Of a stretch of DNA of 64,000 bases, positions 1-10,548 are shown in pieces; position 1 is the stretch's first letter; each line of letters begins with the position of its first letter. Both the position numbers and the translations under genes were made by a program. The DNA is from Anodontia alba (lineage: Eukaryota > Mollusca > Bivalvia > Lucinida > Lucinidae), in the NCBI GenBank assembly GCA_964016985.1, contig OZ024827.1, positions 17,241,374 to 17,305,373 of the forward strand, written 5' to 3'. Below the pieces are notes generated by a model. The model made no database searches. It was not told where the DNA came from and worked only from the letters and a program-made list of their open reading frames with translations.

Positions 1-40
1 GGGGGGGTAGGGGTGTGTGTGTGTGTGGGGGGGGGGGATG
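1..40. repeat. G-rich simple repeat at the window edge
   Basis: G runs with an interrupting (GT)n stretch. It has G-quadruplex potential on the plus strand. Confidence 0.8.
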
Positions 41-94
41 TCATAGAGCAAATGTATATAACTCACATACTGCCTTGCGGTATAAAGCCGGCTT

Positions 95-165
95 TTATAG
101 CGACGCGGTAGAGTGCAGGACATTGAGTCCAGCGGACCGGGTTCGATCTCCGGTCGGGGAAAATG
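95..165 (+). repeat. tRNA-like SINE head (fragment)
   Basis: Box A-like GCGACGCGGTAGAGTGC and box B-like GGGTTCGATCTCC in the right order. No complete cloverleaf could be formed, so it is called a SINE head rather than a tRNA gene. Confidence 0.4.
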
Positions 166-657
166 CGATATGCATATTTTCGCCTGTAACATGCGTCAGA
201 AAAATGATATTGTTTTCAACAAAGAAACATGAACTCAAATAAAATATTTTGCTTCTTTACCATAGGCTGCTCTTAAAGTAAAGAATTCATCACTTCCAAC
301 ATAAAAATTTAGGGGCTATTCTTAAACGAAAAACAAAATTGCTCTTTCTCTTGAAATGAATACTTTCCTTTAAGAGTAGCTCTATTTTGGCAGCGATACT
401 ACCGAGAATTTTTCCGGATTTTTCCTGGGTATGCGTAAAAAATAATTCCGTTCTGGTTACGCCACTGAACATGGTGATGTACTGTTGAGTATATGTGCGA
501 ATATACAGGTCATATTACTACGCACGTTCAGACATGTCAGCACATGTTTATAAATTAAACAGAAGTATACATCAAACATCAATTTGTTGGTACACTGCAC
601 AACGCTTATAGTGTCTATTTTCAATGCTAGCTATGAAAATAAATGTTCTACTTTTCA
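166..657. other. No recognised feature
   Basis: AT-rich DNA with only short chance ORFs. No coding, RNA or repeat signal was recognised. Confidence 0.5.
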
Positions 658-940
658 CATCACGAAAACATACATATATAATTTTGACCCCCTTAAACCC
701 CAGTTCACTTTTATATAGTAAAACTGGGGTTTATAGGAGTATACATTATTTTCGTATTTCTGCTCAAAAACATAGATTGTGGGTACTCGTTAGAACCGCC
801 TCACCGAGGCGGTTCTAATGTGTACCCCAATCTATGTTTTGAATAGAAATATAAAAAATATCAGAGTTTTTTTTATCTGAAAAATTTCAGTTTTTGGAAG
901 TAAAATTTTCTATATATTTGAATAGCATGTTTTCGTAATG
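658..940. mobile_element. MITE family A, copy 1 (283 bp)
   Basis: Ends are CATCACGAAAAC and GTTTTCGTAATG. Inside are a CCCCAGTT/AACTGGGG stem and a central hairpin around GAACCGCCTCACCGAGGCGG flanked by GGGTACTCGTTAGAAC. Seven copies lie in the window. No transposase is present, so it is non-autonomous. Confidence 0.85.
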
Positions 941-1162
941 GCTTATCAGTTCAATAGTGCATGCTTTCTTGCGTTCAGGCCTTCTTTGATACTAGTTTCA
1001 AACACTCAGATCAATTAAAAAAATGTTATAGAAAATCTGTTTTAGTTGAAGTCTGTGCGCCCAAATGCAAAAGCCGAGTATACTCGTCTTCTATTACCAG
1101 TGGCCAGAGTGTAGCATACTACATTTTCAGCACAATATCTTCTATACGTTAACACAAGTAAA

Positions 1163-1582
1163 GAAATGGCAGCACTACAGTCGTGTTGGTTGTACACAAT
1201 CCAGTTATCAAACACATGTATAAGAACTGGCAACCTAAAGTCTTGTCGGTAGTACACAATCCAATTATCAAACACATGTATAGGAATTGGCAGCACCACA
1301 GTCTTGTCGATTGTTCACTGTCCAGATATCAAGCACATATAAGAGACTTGGCAGCACCACAATCTTGTCGGTTGTTCACTGTCCAGATATCAAGCACATG
1401 TAGAAGACTTGGCAGCACCACAGCCTTGTCGGTTGTTCACAATCAAACACATGTAGAAGACTTGGCAGCACCACAGTCTTGTCGGTTGTCCATAGTCTAA
1501 ATATCAAACACATGTAGAAGACTTGGCAGCACCACAGTCGGTTGTTCACAGTCTAGATGTCAGAAACATTTAGAAGACTTTT
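1163..1582. repeat. 61-bp satellite, block 1
   Basis: Divergent tandem units with core GCAGCACCACAGTCTTGTCG, then a gap and CAGATATCAAACACATGTAG. The block is cut off at 1583 by a foldback element and resumes at 2345. Confidence 0.9.
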
Positions 1583-2344
1583 GTACGAAAGACCGGTAGT
1601 GACATTTCAACTACATTAATTCAAGGTTTCAACTTCACGAATTCACGATTTCAGCTTCACGAATTCACGATTTCAACTTCACGAATTCACGATTTCAACT
1701 TCACGAATTCAACTTCACGAATTCAACTTCACGAATTCACGAATTCCACTTCACGAATTCACGAATTCAACTTCATGAATTCACGAATTCAACTTCACGA
1801 ATTCAACTTCACGAATTCCACTTCATGAATTCACGAATTCAACTTCACGAATTCACGAATTCAACTTCACGAATTCAACTTCACGAATTCATGAAGTTGA
1901 ATTCGTGAAGTTGAATTCGTGAATTCGTGAAGTTGAATTCGTGAAGTGGAATTCGTGAAGTGGAATTCGTGAATTCATGAAGTTGAATTCGTGAATTCGT
2001 GAAGTTGAATTCGTGAAGTGGAATTCGTGAAGTTGAATTCGTGAATTCGTGAAGTTGAATTCGTGAATTCGTGAAGTTGAATTCGTGAATTCGTGAAGTG
2101 GAATTCGTGAAGCTGAATTCGTGAATTCGTGAAGTTGAATTCGTGAATTCGTGAAGTTGAATTCGTGAATTCGTGAAGTTGAATTCGTGAAGTGGAATTC
2201 GTGAAGTTGAATTCGTGAATTCGTGAAGTTGAATTCGTGAATTCGTGAAGTTGAATTCGTGAATTCATGAAGCTGAAATCGTGAATTCGTGAAGTTGAAA
2301 CCTTGAATTAATGTAGTTGAAATGTCACTACCGGTCTTTCGTAC
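1583..2344. mobile_element. Foldback element with subrepeat-filled arms (762 bp)
   Basis: The outer ends are perfect inverted copies beginning GTACGAAAGACCGGTAGTGA. The arms are built from short subrepeats (CACGAATTCAACTT and CACGAATTC variants) that run one way in the left arm (to about 1885) and inverted in the right arm (about 1886-2344). It interrupts the satellite unit between AGACTT and GGCAGC, with TTTT on both sides as a possible target duplication. Structure resembles FB/foldback transposons. Long ORFs rich in Phe, Thr, Asn and Ser on the minus strand are by-products of the repeat. Confidence 0.85.
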
Positions 2345-5300
2345 TTTTGGCAGCACCACAGTCTTGTCGGCTATTCACAGTCTAGATATCAAATACATTT
2401 AGAAGACTTGGCAGCACCACAGTCTTGTCGGTTGTTCACAGTCAAGATATCAAGCACGTGTAGAAGACTTGGCAGCACCACAGTCTTGTCGGTTGTTCAC
2501 AGTCTAGATATCAAACACATGTAGAAGACTTGGCAGCACCATAGTCTTGTCGGTTGTTCACAGTCCAGATATCAAACACATGTAGAAGACTTGGCAGCAC
2601 CATAGTCTTGTCGGTTGTTCACAGTCCAGATATCAAACACATGTAGAAGACTTGGCAGCACCATAGTCTTGTCGGTTGTTCACAGTCCAGATATCAAACA
2701 CGTGTAGAAGACTTGGCAGCACCATAGTCTTGTCGGTTGTTCACAGTCCAGATATCAAACACATGTAGAAGACTTGGCAGCACCATAGTCTTGTCGGTTG
2801 TTCACAGTCCAGATATCAAACACGTGTAGAAGACTTGGCAGCACCATAGTCTTGTCGGTTGTTCACAGTCCAGATATCAAACACGTGTAGAAGACTTGGC
2901 AGCACCATAGTCTTGTCGGTTGTTCACAGTCCAGATATCAAACACATGTAGAAGACTTGGCAGCACCATAGTCTTGTCGGTTGTTCACAGTCCAGATATC
3001 AAACACGTGTAGAAGACTTGGCAGCACCATAGTCTTGTCGGTTGTTCACAGTCCAGATATCAAACACGTGTAGAAGACTTGGCAGCACCATAGTCTTGTC
3101 GGTTGTTCACAGTCCAGATATCAAACACATGTAGAAGACTTGGCAGCACCATAGTCTTGTCGGTTGTTCACAGTCCAGATATCAAACACATGTAGAAGAC
3201 TTGGCAGCACCACAGTCTTGTCGGTTGTTCACAGCCAAGATATCAAGCACGTGTAGAAGACTTGGCAGCACCACAGTCTTGTCGGTTGTTCACAGTCTAG
3301 ATATCAAACACATGTAGAAGACTTGGCAGCACCACAGTCTTGTCGGTTGTTCACAGTCCAGATATCAAACACATATAGAAGGACTGGCAGCACCACAGTC
3401 TTGTTGGTTGTACTCAGTCCAGGTAGCAAACACATGTAGAAGAACTGGCAGCACCACAGTTTTGTTGGTTGTACACAGTCCAGATATCAAACATATGTAG
3501 ATGAATTGGCAGCACCACAGTTTTGTTGGTTGTACACAGTCCAGATATCAACCACAGGTAGAAGAACTTGCAGCACCACAGTTTTGTTGGTTGTACACAG
3601 TCTAGATATCAAACACATGTAGAAGACTTGGCAGCACCACAGTCTTGTCGGTTGTTCACAGTCCAGATATCAAACACATATAGAAGGACTGGCAGCACCA
3701 CAGTCTTGTTGGTTGTACTCAGTCCAGGTAGCAAACACATGTAGAAGAACTGGCAGCACCACAGTTTTGTTGGTTGTACACAGTCCAGATATCAAACATA
3801 TGTAGATGAATTGGCAGCACCACAGCTTTGTTGGTTGAACAAAGTCCAAGTCTCTAACAAATGTAGAAGAACTGGCAGCACCACAGTCTATTCAGTTGTA
3901 TACAGTCCAGATATCAAACACATGTAGAAGATTTGGCAGCATCACAGTCGTGTTGTTTGTACACAGTCCAGACATCAAGACATGAACCGGCAGCCCCACA
4001 ATCTTGTCGGCTGTACATAATCCAGATATCAAACACATGTAAATAAACAGGCAGTAGTCCAGGCATCAAACACATGTAGAAAAATTGGTATCACAACAGT
4101 CTTGTCGGTTGTACACATTTTAGATATCAAACACATGTAAGAGAATTGGCAGCCCCACAGTCTTGTCGGCTGTACACAATCCAAATATCAAACACAATTA
4201 GAAGCGCTGGCAGTAAGAGTCTTGTTGGTTGTACACAGTATAGGTATATAACACATGTAGAAGAATTGGTAGCACCACAGTCTTCACGGTTGTATACAGT
4301 CCAGATATCAATAGCATGTAGAAAAAAGGTAGAACCACAGTCTTGCCGGATGTACACAGTCCAGGCATCAAACACATGCAGAAGTATTGGCAGCACCACA
4401 GTCTTGTCGGCTGAACACAGTCCAGATATCAAAAACATGTAGAAAAATTGGTAGCGCTCCAGTCTTGTCGGATGTACACAGTCCAGATATCAATAGCATG
4501 TAGAAAAAAGGTAGAACCACAGTCTTACCGGATGTACACAGTCCAGGTATCCAACACATGCAGAAGTATTGGCAGCATCACGGTCTTGTCGGTCGTACAC
4601 ATTCCAGTTATCAAAATCATGTAGAAAAAAGGTAGAACCACAGTCTTGCCGGATGTACACAGTCCAGGTATCAAACACATGCAGAAGTATTGGCAGCACC
4701 ACAGTCTTGTCGGTCGTACACAGTCCAGATATCAAAATCATGTAGAAAAAAGGTAGAACCACAGTCTTGCCGGATGTACACAGTCCAGGTATCAAACACA
4801 TGCAGAAGTATTGGCAGCACCACAGTCTTGTCGGCTGAACGCAGTCCAGATATCAAAATCATGTAGAAAAAAAGTAGAACCACAGTCTTGCCGGATGTAC
4901 ACAGTCCAGGTATCAAACACATGCAGAAGTATTGGCAGCACCACAATCTTGTCGGTCGTACACAGTCCAGATATCAAAATCATGTAGAAAAAAGGTAGAA
5001 CCACAGTCTTGTCGGTGTACACAGTCCAGGTATCAAACACATGCAGAAGTATTGGCAGCACCACAGTCTTGTCGGCGGAACACAGTCCAGATATAAAAAA
5101 ACATGTAGAAAAATTGGTAGCGCCACGGTCTTGTCGGATGTACACAGTCCAGGTATCAAACACATGCAGAAGAATTGGCTGCATCACTGTCTTGTCGGCT
5201 GGACACAGTCCAGATATCAAAAACATGTAGAAAAGTCTTGTCGGATGTACACAGTCCAGGTACATGCAAAAGAACTGGCGGCACCACAGCCTTGTCATAT

Positions 5301-5462
5301 GTACACGATCCAGGTATCAAATACATGCAGAAGAAGTGGTACGACCACAGCCTTATCAGTTTTACACAGTCAAAGTATCAAACACTTAAAATAAATGGCA
5401 GCACCACAGTCTTGTCGGTTGTACAGTCCAGGTATCAAACATATGTACAAGAATTGGCATTC
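2345..5462. repeat. 61-bp satellite, main block with higher-order repeats
   Basis: About 50 head-to-tail units. From about 2400 to 3350 units are nearly identical at exactly 61 bp. From 3371 a five-unit block of 305 bp is duplicated (second copy from 3676). From about 4300 to 5230 a two-unit 121-122 bp repeat dominates, alternating ATGTAGAAAAAAGGTAGAAC and ATGCAGAAGTATTGGCAGC types. Units become divergent toward the right edge, as expected at array margins. No gene seen. Confidence 0.95.
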
Positions 5463-6191
5463 TAACACCCCTGCACGTGTTGTTCCTTATTTGTCTTTAC
5501 ATTTCTAGCCGTGCTTTATCTAAGGTATTTGAGCACAGGAATTTCGTCGCGCGCTATCGACGGGAAACCAATCATATTTGCGAAAGTTTCGCCCCCTCCC
5601 CCACCCGCCCCCCCCCCCCTCCCCACCCCCTGGAAACTATGGACGCTAGATTAGCATACAATATTGGCCGAAACATTCATTTACATAATAAATTATTTTA
5701 TTTATTAAGACAGAAAATGATCTATGAGCATATTGCAGTTCTTTGACATTTTTTTTACCTGATGAGTTTCTCTACAGTATACACCATTCAAACACATTCG
5801 TTTTACTTCTTGTTTCAGTCGTGTATATGTTGATGTTCGAAAACGAAAGTAAGTCGGTTAATTAACATTATTATTTGCTGTTTTATATCTGTTCTTATTA
5901 AAATCCATCGCGGCACTCAAATTTCATACGTTTTGTAATTCTTTCATGAACACAGGATTTAAGTTTTTATATTAATACATCGTTTATATATATATTACAC
6001 CGTCAGCTGATTCGCATAAGTTTTCCGCCATTTTGAATATTCGTCGTCGAACCCTGTAACTACGTAACCGCGTGACGTAATGCTTAAGAGGTATTGTCAA
6101 CTACCAAAGGGGAAGTCGGGTAATAAAAATAATAATGAAAATCAATAAAAAAAATAATTTATGCAAAACTCGCTCAATGAGGGGTGTTAGA
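5463..6191. other. Unidentified segment inserted in the satellite
   Basis: Non-satellite DNA between satellite blocks, with a C-rich run at 5590-5635. The string GTGCTTTATCTAAGGTATTTGAGCAC near 5513 (shown only by its outer halves GTGCTTTATC and ATTTGAGCAC) recurs in the hairpin at 6192-6370, so the whole 0.9 kb may be one element. No convincing ORF. Confidence 0.45.
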
Positions 6192-6370
6192 AAAGAAATA
6201 AATTATTCCGAACCGTGCTCAAATGCCCCAGATAAAGCACAGTTGAGTTTGGGTTGTATCCATTTGAGCACTTGCTCGCTGCGCTCGCTCGTGCTCAAAT
6301 GGGTACAACCCAAACTCAACTGTGCTTTATCTTAGGCATTTGAGCACGGTTTGGAATAATTTATTTCTTA
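6192..6370. repeat. Long near-perfect hairpin (about 179 bp)
   Basis: Starts AAAGAAATAAATTATTCCG and ends with its near-complement. The arms carry CCGTGCTCAAATGCC and GCACAGTTGAGTTTGGGTTG. The loop is a short GC-rich palindrome around GCTCGCTGCGCTCGC. Likely the end of a foldback-type element. Confidence 0.8.
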
Positions 6371-6995
6371 CGTACAACAGCATCGTTCGGTTGTACATAG
6401 TCTAGGAATCAAACACATGCAGAAAAATTGGCAGCACCATAGCCTTGTTGAAACACATGTAGAAGAATTAGCAGCGCCACATTCTTGATGGTTTTACACA
6501 GTCCAGGTATAAAACACATGTAGAATAATTGGCAGCCCCACAGCCTTGTTGGTTGTACACAGTCAATGTATCAAACACATCAAGAAGAATCGGCAGCATC
6601 ACAGTCTTCTTATTTGTCCACAGTCCAGATATCAAACACATGTAGAAGAACTGGCAGCATCACAGTATTTTCGGTTGTTCACAGTCCCGATATCAAACAA
6701 ATGTAGTTAAAACTGGCAGCAACACAGATTTGTTGGTTGTACACAGTCCAAGCAACAAACAGATGTAGAAGACGGCAGCACCACGGTCTTGTCAGTTGTA
6801 CACAGAGTGGATATCAAACGTGTAAAAGCATTGGCAGCACCATAGTCTTGTCCGTTGTACACAGTCCCGATATCAATTACAGGTAGAAAAATCGGCAGCA
6901 CCACAGGCTTGTCGGATGTACACAGTCCTGATATCAATAGCATGTAGAAAATTGGTAGCACCACAGGCTTGTCGGCTGGACACAGTCCAGATATC
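6371..6995. repeat. 61-bp satellite, block 3
   Basis: Divergent units, including GCAGCACCACAGGCTTGTCG. It stops at GATATC, where MITE A copy 2 begins. Confidence 0.9.
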
Positions 6996-7270
6996 CATCA
7001 CGAAAACATGCCTATTCAAGTAAATTGAAAATTTCACCATCAAAAACTGAGTTTTCAGATAAAAGTTCTGATATTTTTCACATGTCTGCTCAAAACATAG
7101 ATTGTGGGTACTCATTAGAACCGTCTCACCAAGGCGGTTCTAACGAGTACCCACAATCTATGTTTTTGAGCAGAAATAAGAAAAATAATGTATACCCTTG
7201 TAAACCCATGTTTTTCTATATAAAATTGGGGTTTAAGGGGGTCAATATTATATAGGTATGTTTCGTGATG
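6996..7270. mobile_element. MITE family A, copy 2, inside the satellite
   Basis: Same ends (CATCACGAAAAC and TTTCGTGATG) and same central GAACCG-type hairpin as copy 1, in the reverse orientation. The satellite unit reads GATATC before it and AATAACATG after it, so the empty site can be inferred. Confidence 0.85.
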
Positions 7271-7375
7271 AATAACATGCATAAGAAATGACAGCACCAC
7301 AGCCTTGTCGGTTGTACACAGTCAAAGTATCAAACAAATTTAGAAGAACTGACAGCACCACATTCTTGTCTGTTT
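7271..7375. repeat. 61-bp satellite, block 4 (right margin)
   Basis: Two divergent units (ACAGCACCACAGCCTTGTCG and a following copy). This is the end of the array. Confidence 0.85.
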
Positions 7376-7536
7376 GGTTAAGTGCCATATGACGGCTATA
7401 AAAGTCTCCCATACTTAATCATAGTATCGTTTGTATTTTTCTTTTCATTGGTATCATTGTATCCGTTCAGGTATCTTGGAATTTCAAGCCAGTGCTAGTG
7501 GACGTATGCAGTTCTGCAAACAAACATTACAAAATA

Positions 7537-7853
7537 CAGTCGACTCTCGTTATCTCGAATTCCAAGGGACTCTCTGAAATGCTTCGAGATCCGTACATCA
7601 GCTATATATCAGCTTTGCAGAATTTAGGAAAAAAATGAATCAAACAGCAACATTTAACAAATGTATATGTAATTTGACTCCTGAAATTAGAGATATATTG
7701 AAAATATTGTGGAAAAGAGGAGAAATTGCTCCTTAAGAGCAATTTCTCCTCTTTTCCACAATATTTTGTTACCTGTTGTTAGATTTTCATGTTTAAGCAG
7801 GGACCAGATTATCGCTTCGAGATAAGCGAGTTCGAGATAACGAGAGTCAACTG
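7537..7853. mobile_element. pogo/Tigger-like MITE, copy 1 (317 bp)
   Basis: Ends CAGTCGACTCTCGTTATCTC and the inverted form finishing GAGAGTCAACTG, flanked by TA on both sides (7535-7536 and 7854-7855). It contains a central hairpin of GTGGAAAAGAGGAGAAATTG. TA duplication and CAGT-type ends fit Tc1/mariner/pogo superfamily elements. No transposase ORF. Confidence 0.8.
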
Positions 7854-7960
7854 TACAGGTAAAGTAGTGTAAAATGCTTGTTTAACGTTTACCGTTATAT
7901 ATTGTCGCAGGCTACTTCGCTTTCATTGGTTATCTGCGGAGGAGTCAATTATAATGCGGT

Positions 7961-7969
7961 TATATAAAG
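7961..7969 (+). promoter_or_regulatory. Candidate TATA box
   Basis: TATATAAAG preceded by GC-containing sequence, about 320 bp upstream of the ATG of the candidate exon at 8287. A match by motif and position only. Confidence 0.25.
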
Positions 7970-8103
7970 AGCCTCATTAACATCGAGACTTCGACTTTCT
8001 TTATGTGTTCATTGTTTCCGAGGGCAACGTTTATAGATTTGATCAAAGACATGTTAAAAAAAATGACAGCACCACAATCATGTAGATACGTAACCTTGTG
8101 TCT

Positions 8104-8162
8104 GGGGGTGGGTGGGTTGGTGGTAAGGGGGTGGGGGGTGGGGGGTGGGGGGGGGGTGGTTT
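8104..8162 (+). repeat. G-quadruplex-prone tract
   Basis: Many G runs of three or more separated by T or GT, for example GGGGGGTGGGGGGTGGGGGG. Confidence 0.8.
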
Positions 8163-8286
8163 GGTGGATTCTTGAATACTCTTAACATTTTCATCCTTGA
8201 GTTTCTACAGCGGTCTCACTCATCCGTTTGGATTTGGACAGGTCCATTGTCGAAGAAAGGATTTTCTGTCTAAACTGAAAAACACA

Positions 8287-8349
8287 ATGGCAAACAGTCT
8301 AGATCCTGAAGAGACGGCTGACCAGGATGTACACTATTTTCATAGGTAA
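8287..8349 (+). CDS. Candidate first coding exon of an unidentified gene
   Basis: An ATG in good context (ACA before, G after) opens a frame MANSLDPEETADQDVHYFH that ends at a consensus donor, AG then GTAACT. A pyrimidine-AG acceptor (TTCTACAG) lies at about 8210, so a non-coding first exon could precede it. The composition is non-repetitive and unlike its neighbours. I recognise no protein family and found no following exon in the window. It could equally be a remnant or chance. Confidence 0.25.
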   Translation: MANSLDPEETADQDVHYFHR

Positions 8350-8599
8350 CTGTGTTGGTCTGCATTGTTGAAAGGGTTATTATTTTTTTTTTTTCGCAGT
8401 CCTGGTTTCCACTTCCCCGATATTTCATTCACCCGTAGAATTTGATTCACGTGATTTACTAGTTTCATATGAAAGTTCAAGGTTTCCAACGATGCATATT
8501 TTGCAAGTTATCTAATATAACTGACAAAAAAAAAAAAAAAACCGCAAGGAACGGGTCCTTATACCATAGAAGGACAACGTGCTTCCCGATCAGCCTGCA

Positions 8600-9330
8600 T
8601 ATTTGCACAGTCTAATCAAGATGTATTTTCACAAAGCCTGGTACCAGTGCCTTCATTTTCAGCTTCAGAATCATTGTAGTCTTTAGAATATCTAGCCACG
8701 AACATGAAGGGTTGAGCAGGGCCTTTCCCGTTCGCATTTGACCTAATTGCACCCCATGCCAGGAGAAAATGGCTCTTCGGGACATATACAAATAGTAAAG
8801 ATTCAGATCATCTAGCGAAGTCGCACAATCTGATAAGTGCCTTTGTTTGTTATACATTGATATATTCTATAGTACCTAAAGATTCCGTAAGCGGGAAGCG
8901 AAGGCCCAGATCAGACTGCGCATTTGCGCAGTCTGATCTGGGCCTTCGCTGTCCGCATAAGCTTCGAAGACGCCCTTTCCCAAGGATCGTTCCATTTTAT
9001 TACACTTTAAAAGCAACCTGATTGTTATAGATTTGAGAGATATAAATGCCCTGAGGTATTTTGAGGATGATTACGCCATGCTAAATATGAACCGAGGCAC
9101 AATTACAAGAAGACTGCATGTGCCCCAGCGAATACTCAGATCAGCCTGTGCAGTCTGTTGTTGTTCATAGTCTAGATATCAAACACCTGTAGAAGTCACA
9201 TGTTATCCGCCCGAAGACGCTTTTGATCCTTGACTATCCACAGAGGGCTCTGCGAAGACAAACTGCGCGGATGCGAAGGCTGATCGGAGTCTTCGCTGGG
9301 CGCCCATGCAATCTTGTAGGATACCCCGTC
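8600..9330. repeat. Cluster of GATCAGACTGCGC-type hairpin MITEs
   Basis: A clear hairpin at about 8903-8946 has arms GGCCCAGATCAGACTGCGCA and its complement. Related strings (CTGATCGGAGTCTTCGCTGG and neighbours) continue to about 9310. Copies of the family recur at about 12500, 28240, 32170 and 52020. A single satellite-like fragment (GTCTAGATATCAAACACCTG) sits at about 9168. Confidence 0.55.
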
Positions 9331-9535
9331 GGATATGCTGTGTCATACTAAACTGACAGGCGTCACGTGGGGAATGAATAAACCTTCAAGGAAGATAACT
9401 CTGACACGAAAACTTTCCCTCATTTCTCAATTAAAACAGAAAAAACAGCTTCATTGAAATATTGTTATCACTTCTTACACTCCCTCTTCCCTCTGGGAGC
9501 ATTTTCTTCTCTTTATTCCGCATTTTGAAAGAATT

Positions 9536-9830
9536 TAAGGAAGTATGTTCTTGCCTGTAAAGTTGTCTCCCTTCGAAAAAAAAAAAAAAAAAAGCCACAA
9601 AACCTGTCTTAAGAGGAACTGATACCTTCTGGGGAGACAACTTTATATAACTGTTTTGTACTCTTTCGAAAAAGTCTCCCTGTAAACATGGTCAGGTAAA
9701 GGTCTCCCACAGGGAGACTAGTCTGTCCTTATATCGAGCAGATCCCTTTTCATAAGGGGCTTGAGGGGTAGTAAAGCAAACAGAAAATAAAAAAAAAATG
9801 TTGTCTCCCTTCTCCAAAATGGCGAAAAAT
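9536..9830. repeat. GGGAGACAACTTT-type repeat cluster
   Basis: Several copies of a dispersed motif with GTTGTCTCCCTTC and GGGAGACAACTTTA in both orientations. The same family recurs at 12060-12260, 13600-13690, 31575-31660, 47830-48090, 54290-54380 and about 57190. A poly-A run lies at about 9575-9592. No ORF of interest. Confidence 0.55.
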
Positions 9831-9926
9831 CTACTAAATTAATCCATTCAGCTTAATATGTATGGAAAGATCAGTTGCGCCTAGACAAAGTCTGACGAGT
9901 GTTTCGCTGTTCGTCTACAACAACTT

Positions 9927-10175
9927 CATCACGAAAACACGCCTATATAATTTTGACCCACTTTAAACCCACTTTTATATAGTAAAACTGGGGTTTACGG
10001 GGGTATATGTTATTTTTCTTATTTTTGCTCAAAAACATAGATGGTGGGTACTCGTTAGAACCGCCTCTATGTTTTGAGCAGAAATATGAAAAATATCAGA
10101 TTTTTTTTATTTGAAAATTTTCAATTTTTGGAGGTAAAATTTTCTATATATTTGAATAAGTGTGTTTTCGTAATG
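9927..10175. mobile_element. MITE family A, copy 3 (249 bp)
   Basis: CATCACGAAAACACGCC to GTGTTTTCGTAATG. Half of the central hairpin has been lost: GAACCGCCTC is followed directly by TATGTTTTGAGCAG. Confidence 0.85.
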
Positions 10176-10231
10176 TATTGGCTGATTCAGTCGTAATTCA
10201 CTCAAACTAGGTGTTCTAATAATTTTCTTTA

Positions 10232-10546
10232 CATTCGACTCCCGTTATATCGACTTCGCTTTTCTCGAATAACAGCTTATCTCGAAGTCAAAATCTGGTC
10301 CCTGTTTATACATGGAAATCTAACATCAAAAAACAAAATATTGTGGGAAAGAGGAAGAGCAATTTCTTCTCTTTTCCACAATATTTTCAATATATCTTTA
10401 ACTTCAGGAAACAAATTACATATATACCTTTGTGAAATGTGGTTGTTCATTTTTTCCTCAATTCTGCAAACCTGATATGTCGCGGTATGGATATCTCGAA
10501 GTATTTCAGAGAGTCCCTTTGACTTCGAGATGACGAAAGTCGACTG
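10232..10546. mobile_element. pogo/Tigger-like MITE, copy 2 (315 bp)
   Basis: TA-flanked (10230-10231 and 10547-10548), with CATTCGACTCCCGTTATATC at one end and AAAGTCGACTG at the other. It is in the opposite orientation to copy 1, with the same GTGGGAAAGAGGAAGAGC hairpin core. Confidence 0.8.
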
Positions 10547-10548
10547 TA

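Noticed and set aside
95..165. Complete tRNA gene
   Set aside because: Boxes A and B are recognisable, but no full acceptor stem pairs. The same applies to all other tRNA-like heads in the window, which are attached to SINE bodies.
1889..2359. Long minus-strand open frames rich in Phe-Thr-Asn-Ser
   Set aside because: They follow exactly the subrepeats of the foldback element; unit lengths happen to keep a frame open. No independent coding signal.
4127..5298. Overlapping open frames of about 100-170 codons in the satellite
   Set aside because: They repeat the satellite unit in translation on both strands, have no splice or start context, and match no family.
2345..5462. CRISPR-like array of regularly spaced repeats
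   Set aside because: The units are contiguous 61-bp satellite monomers without unique spacers, in a eukaryotic genome.
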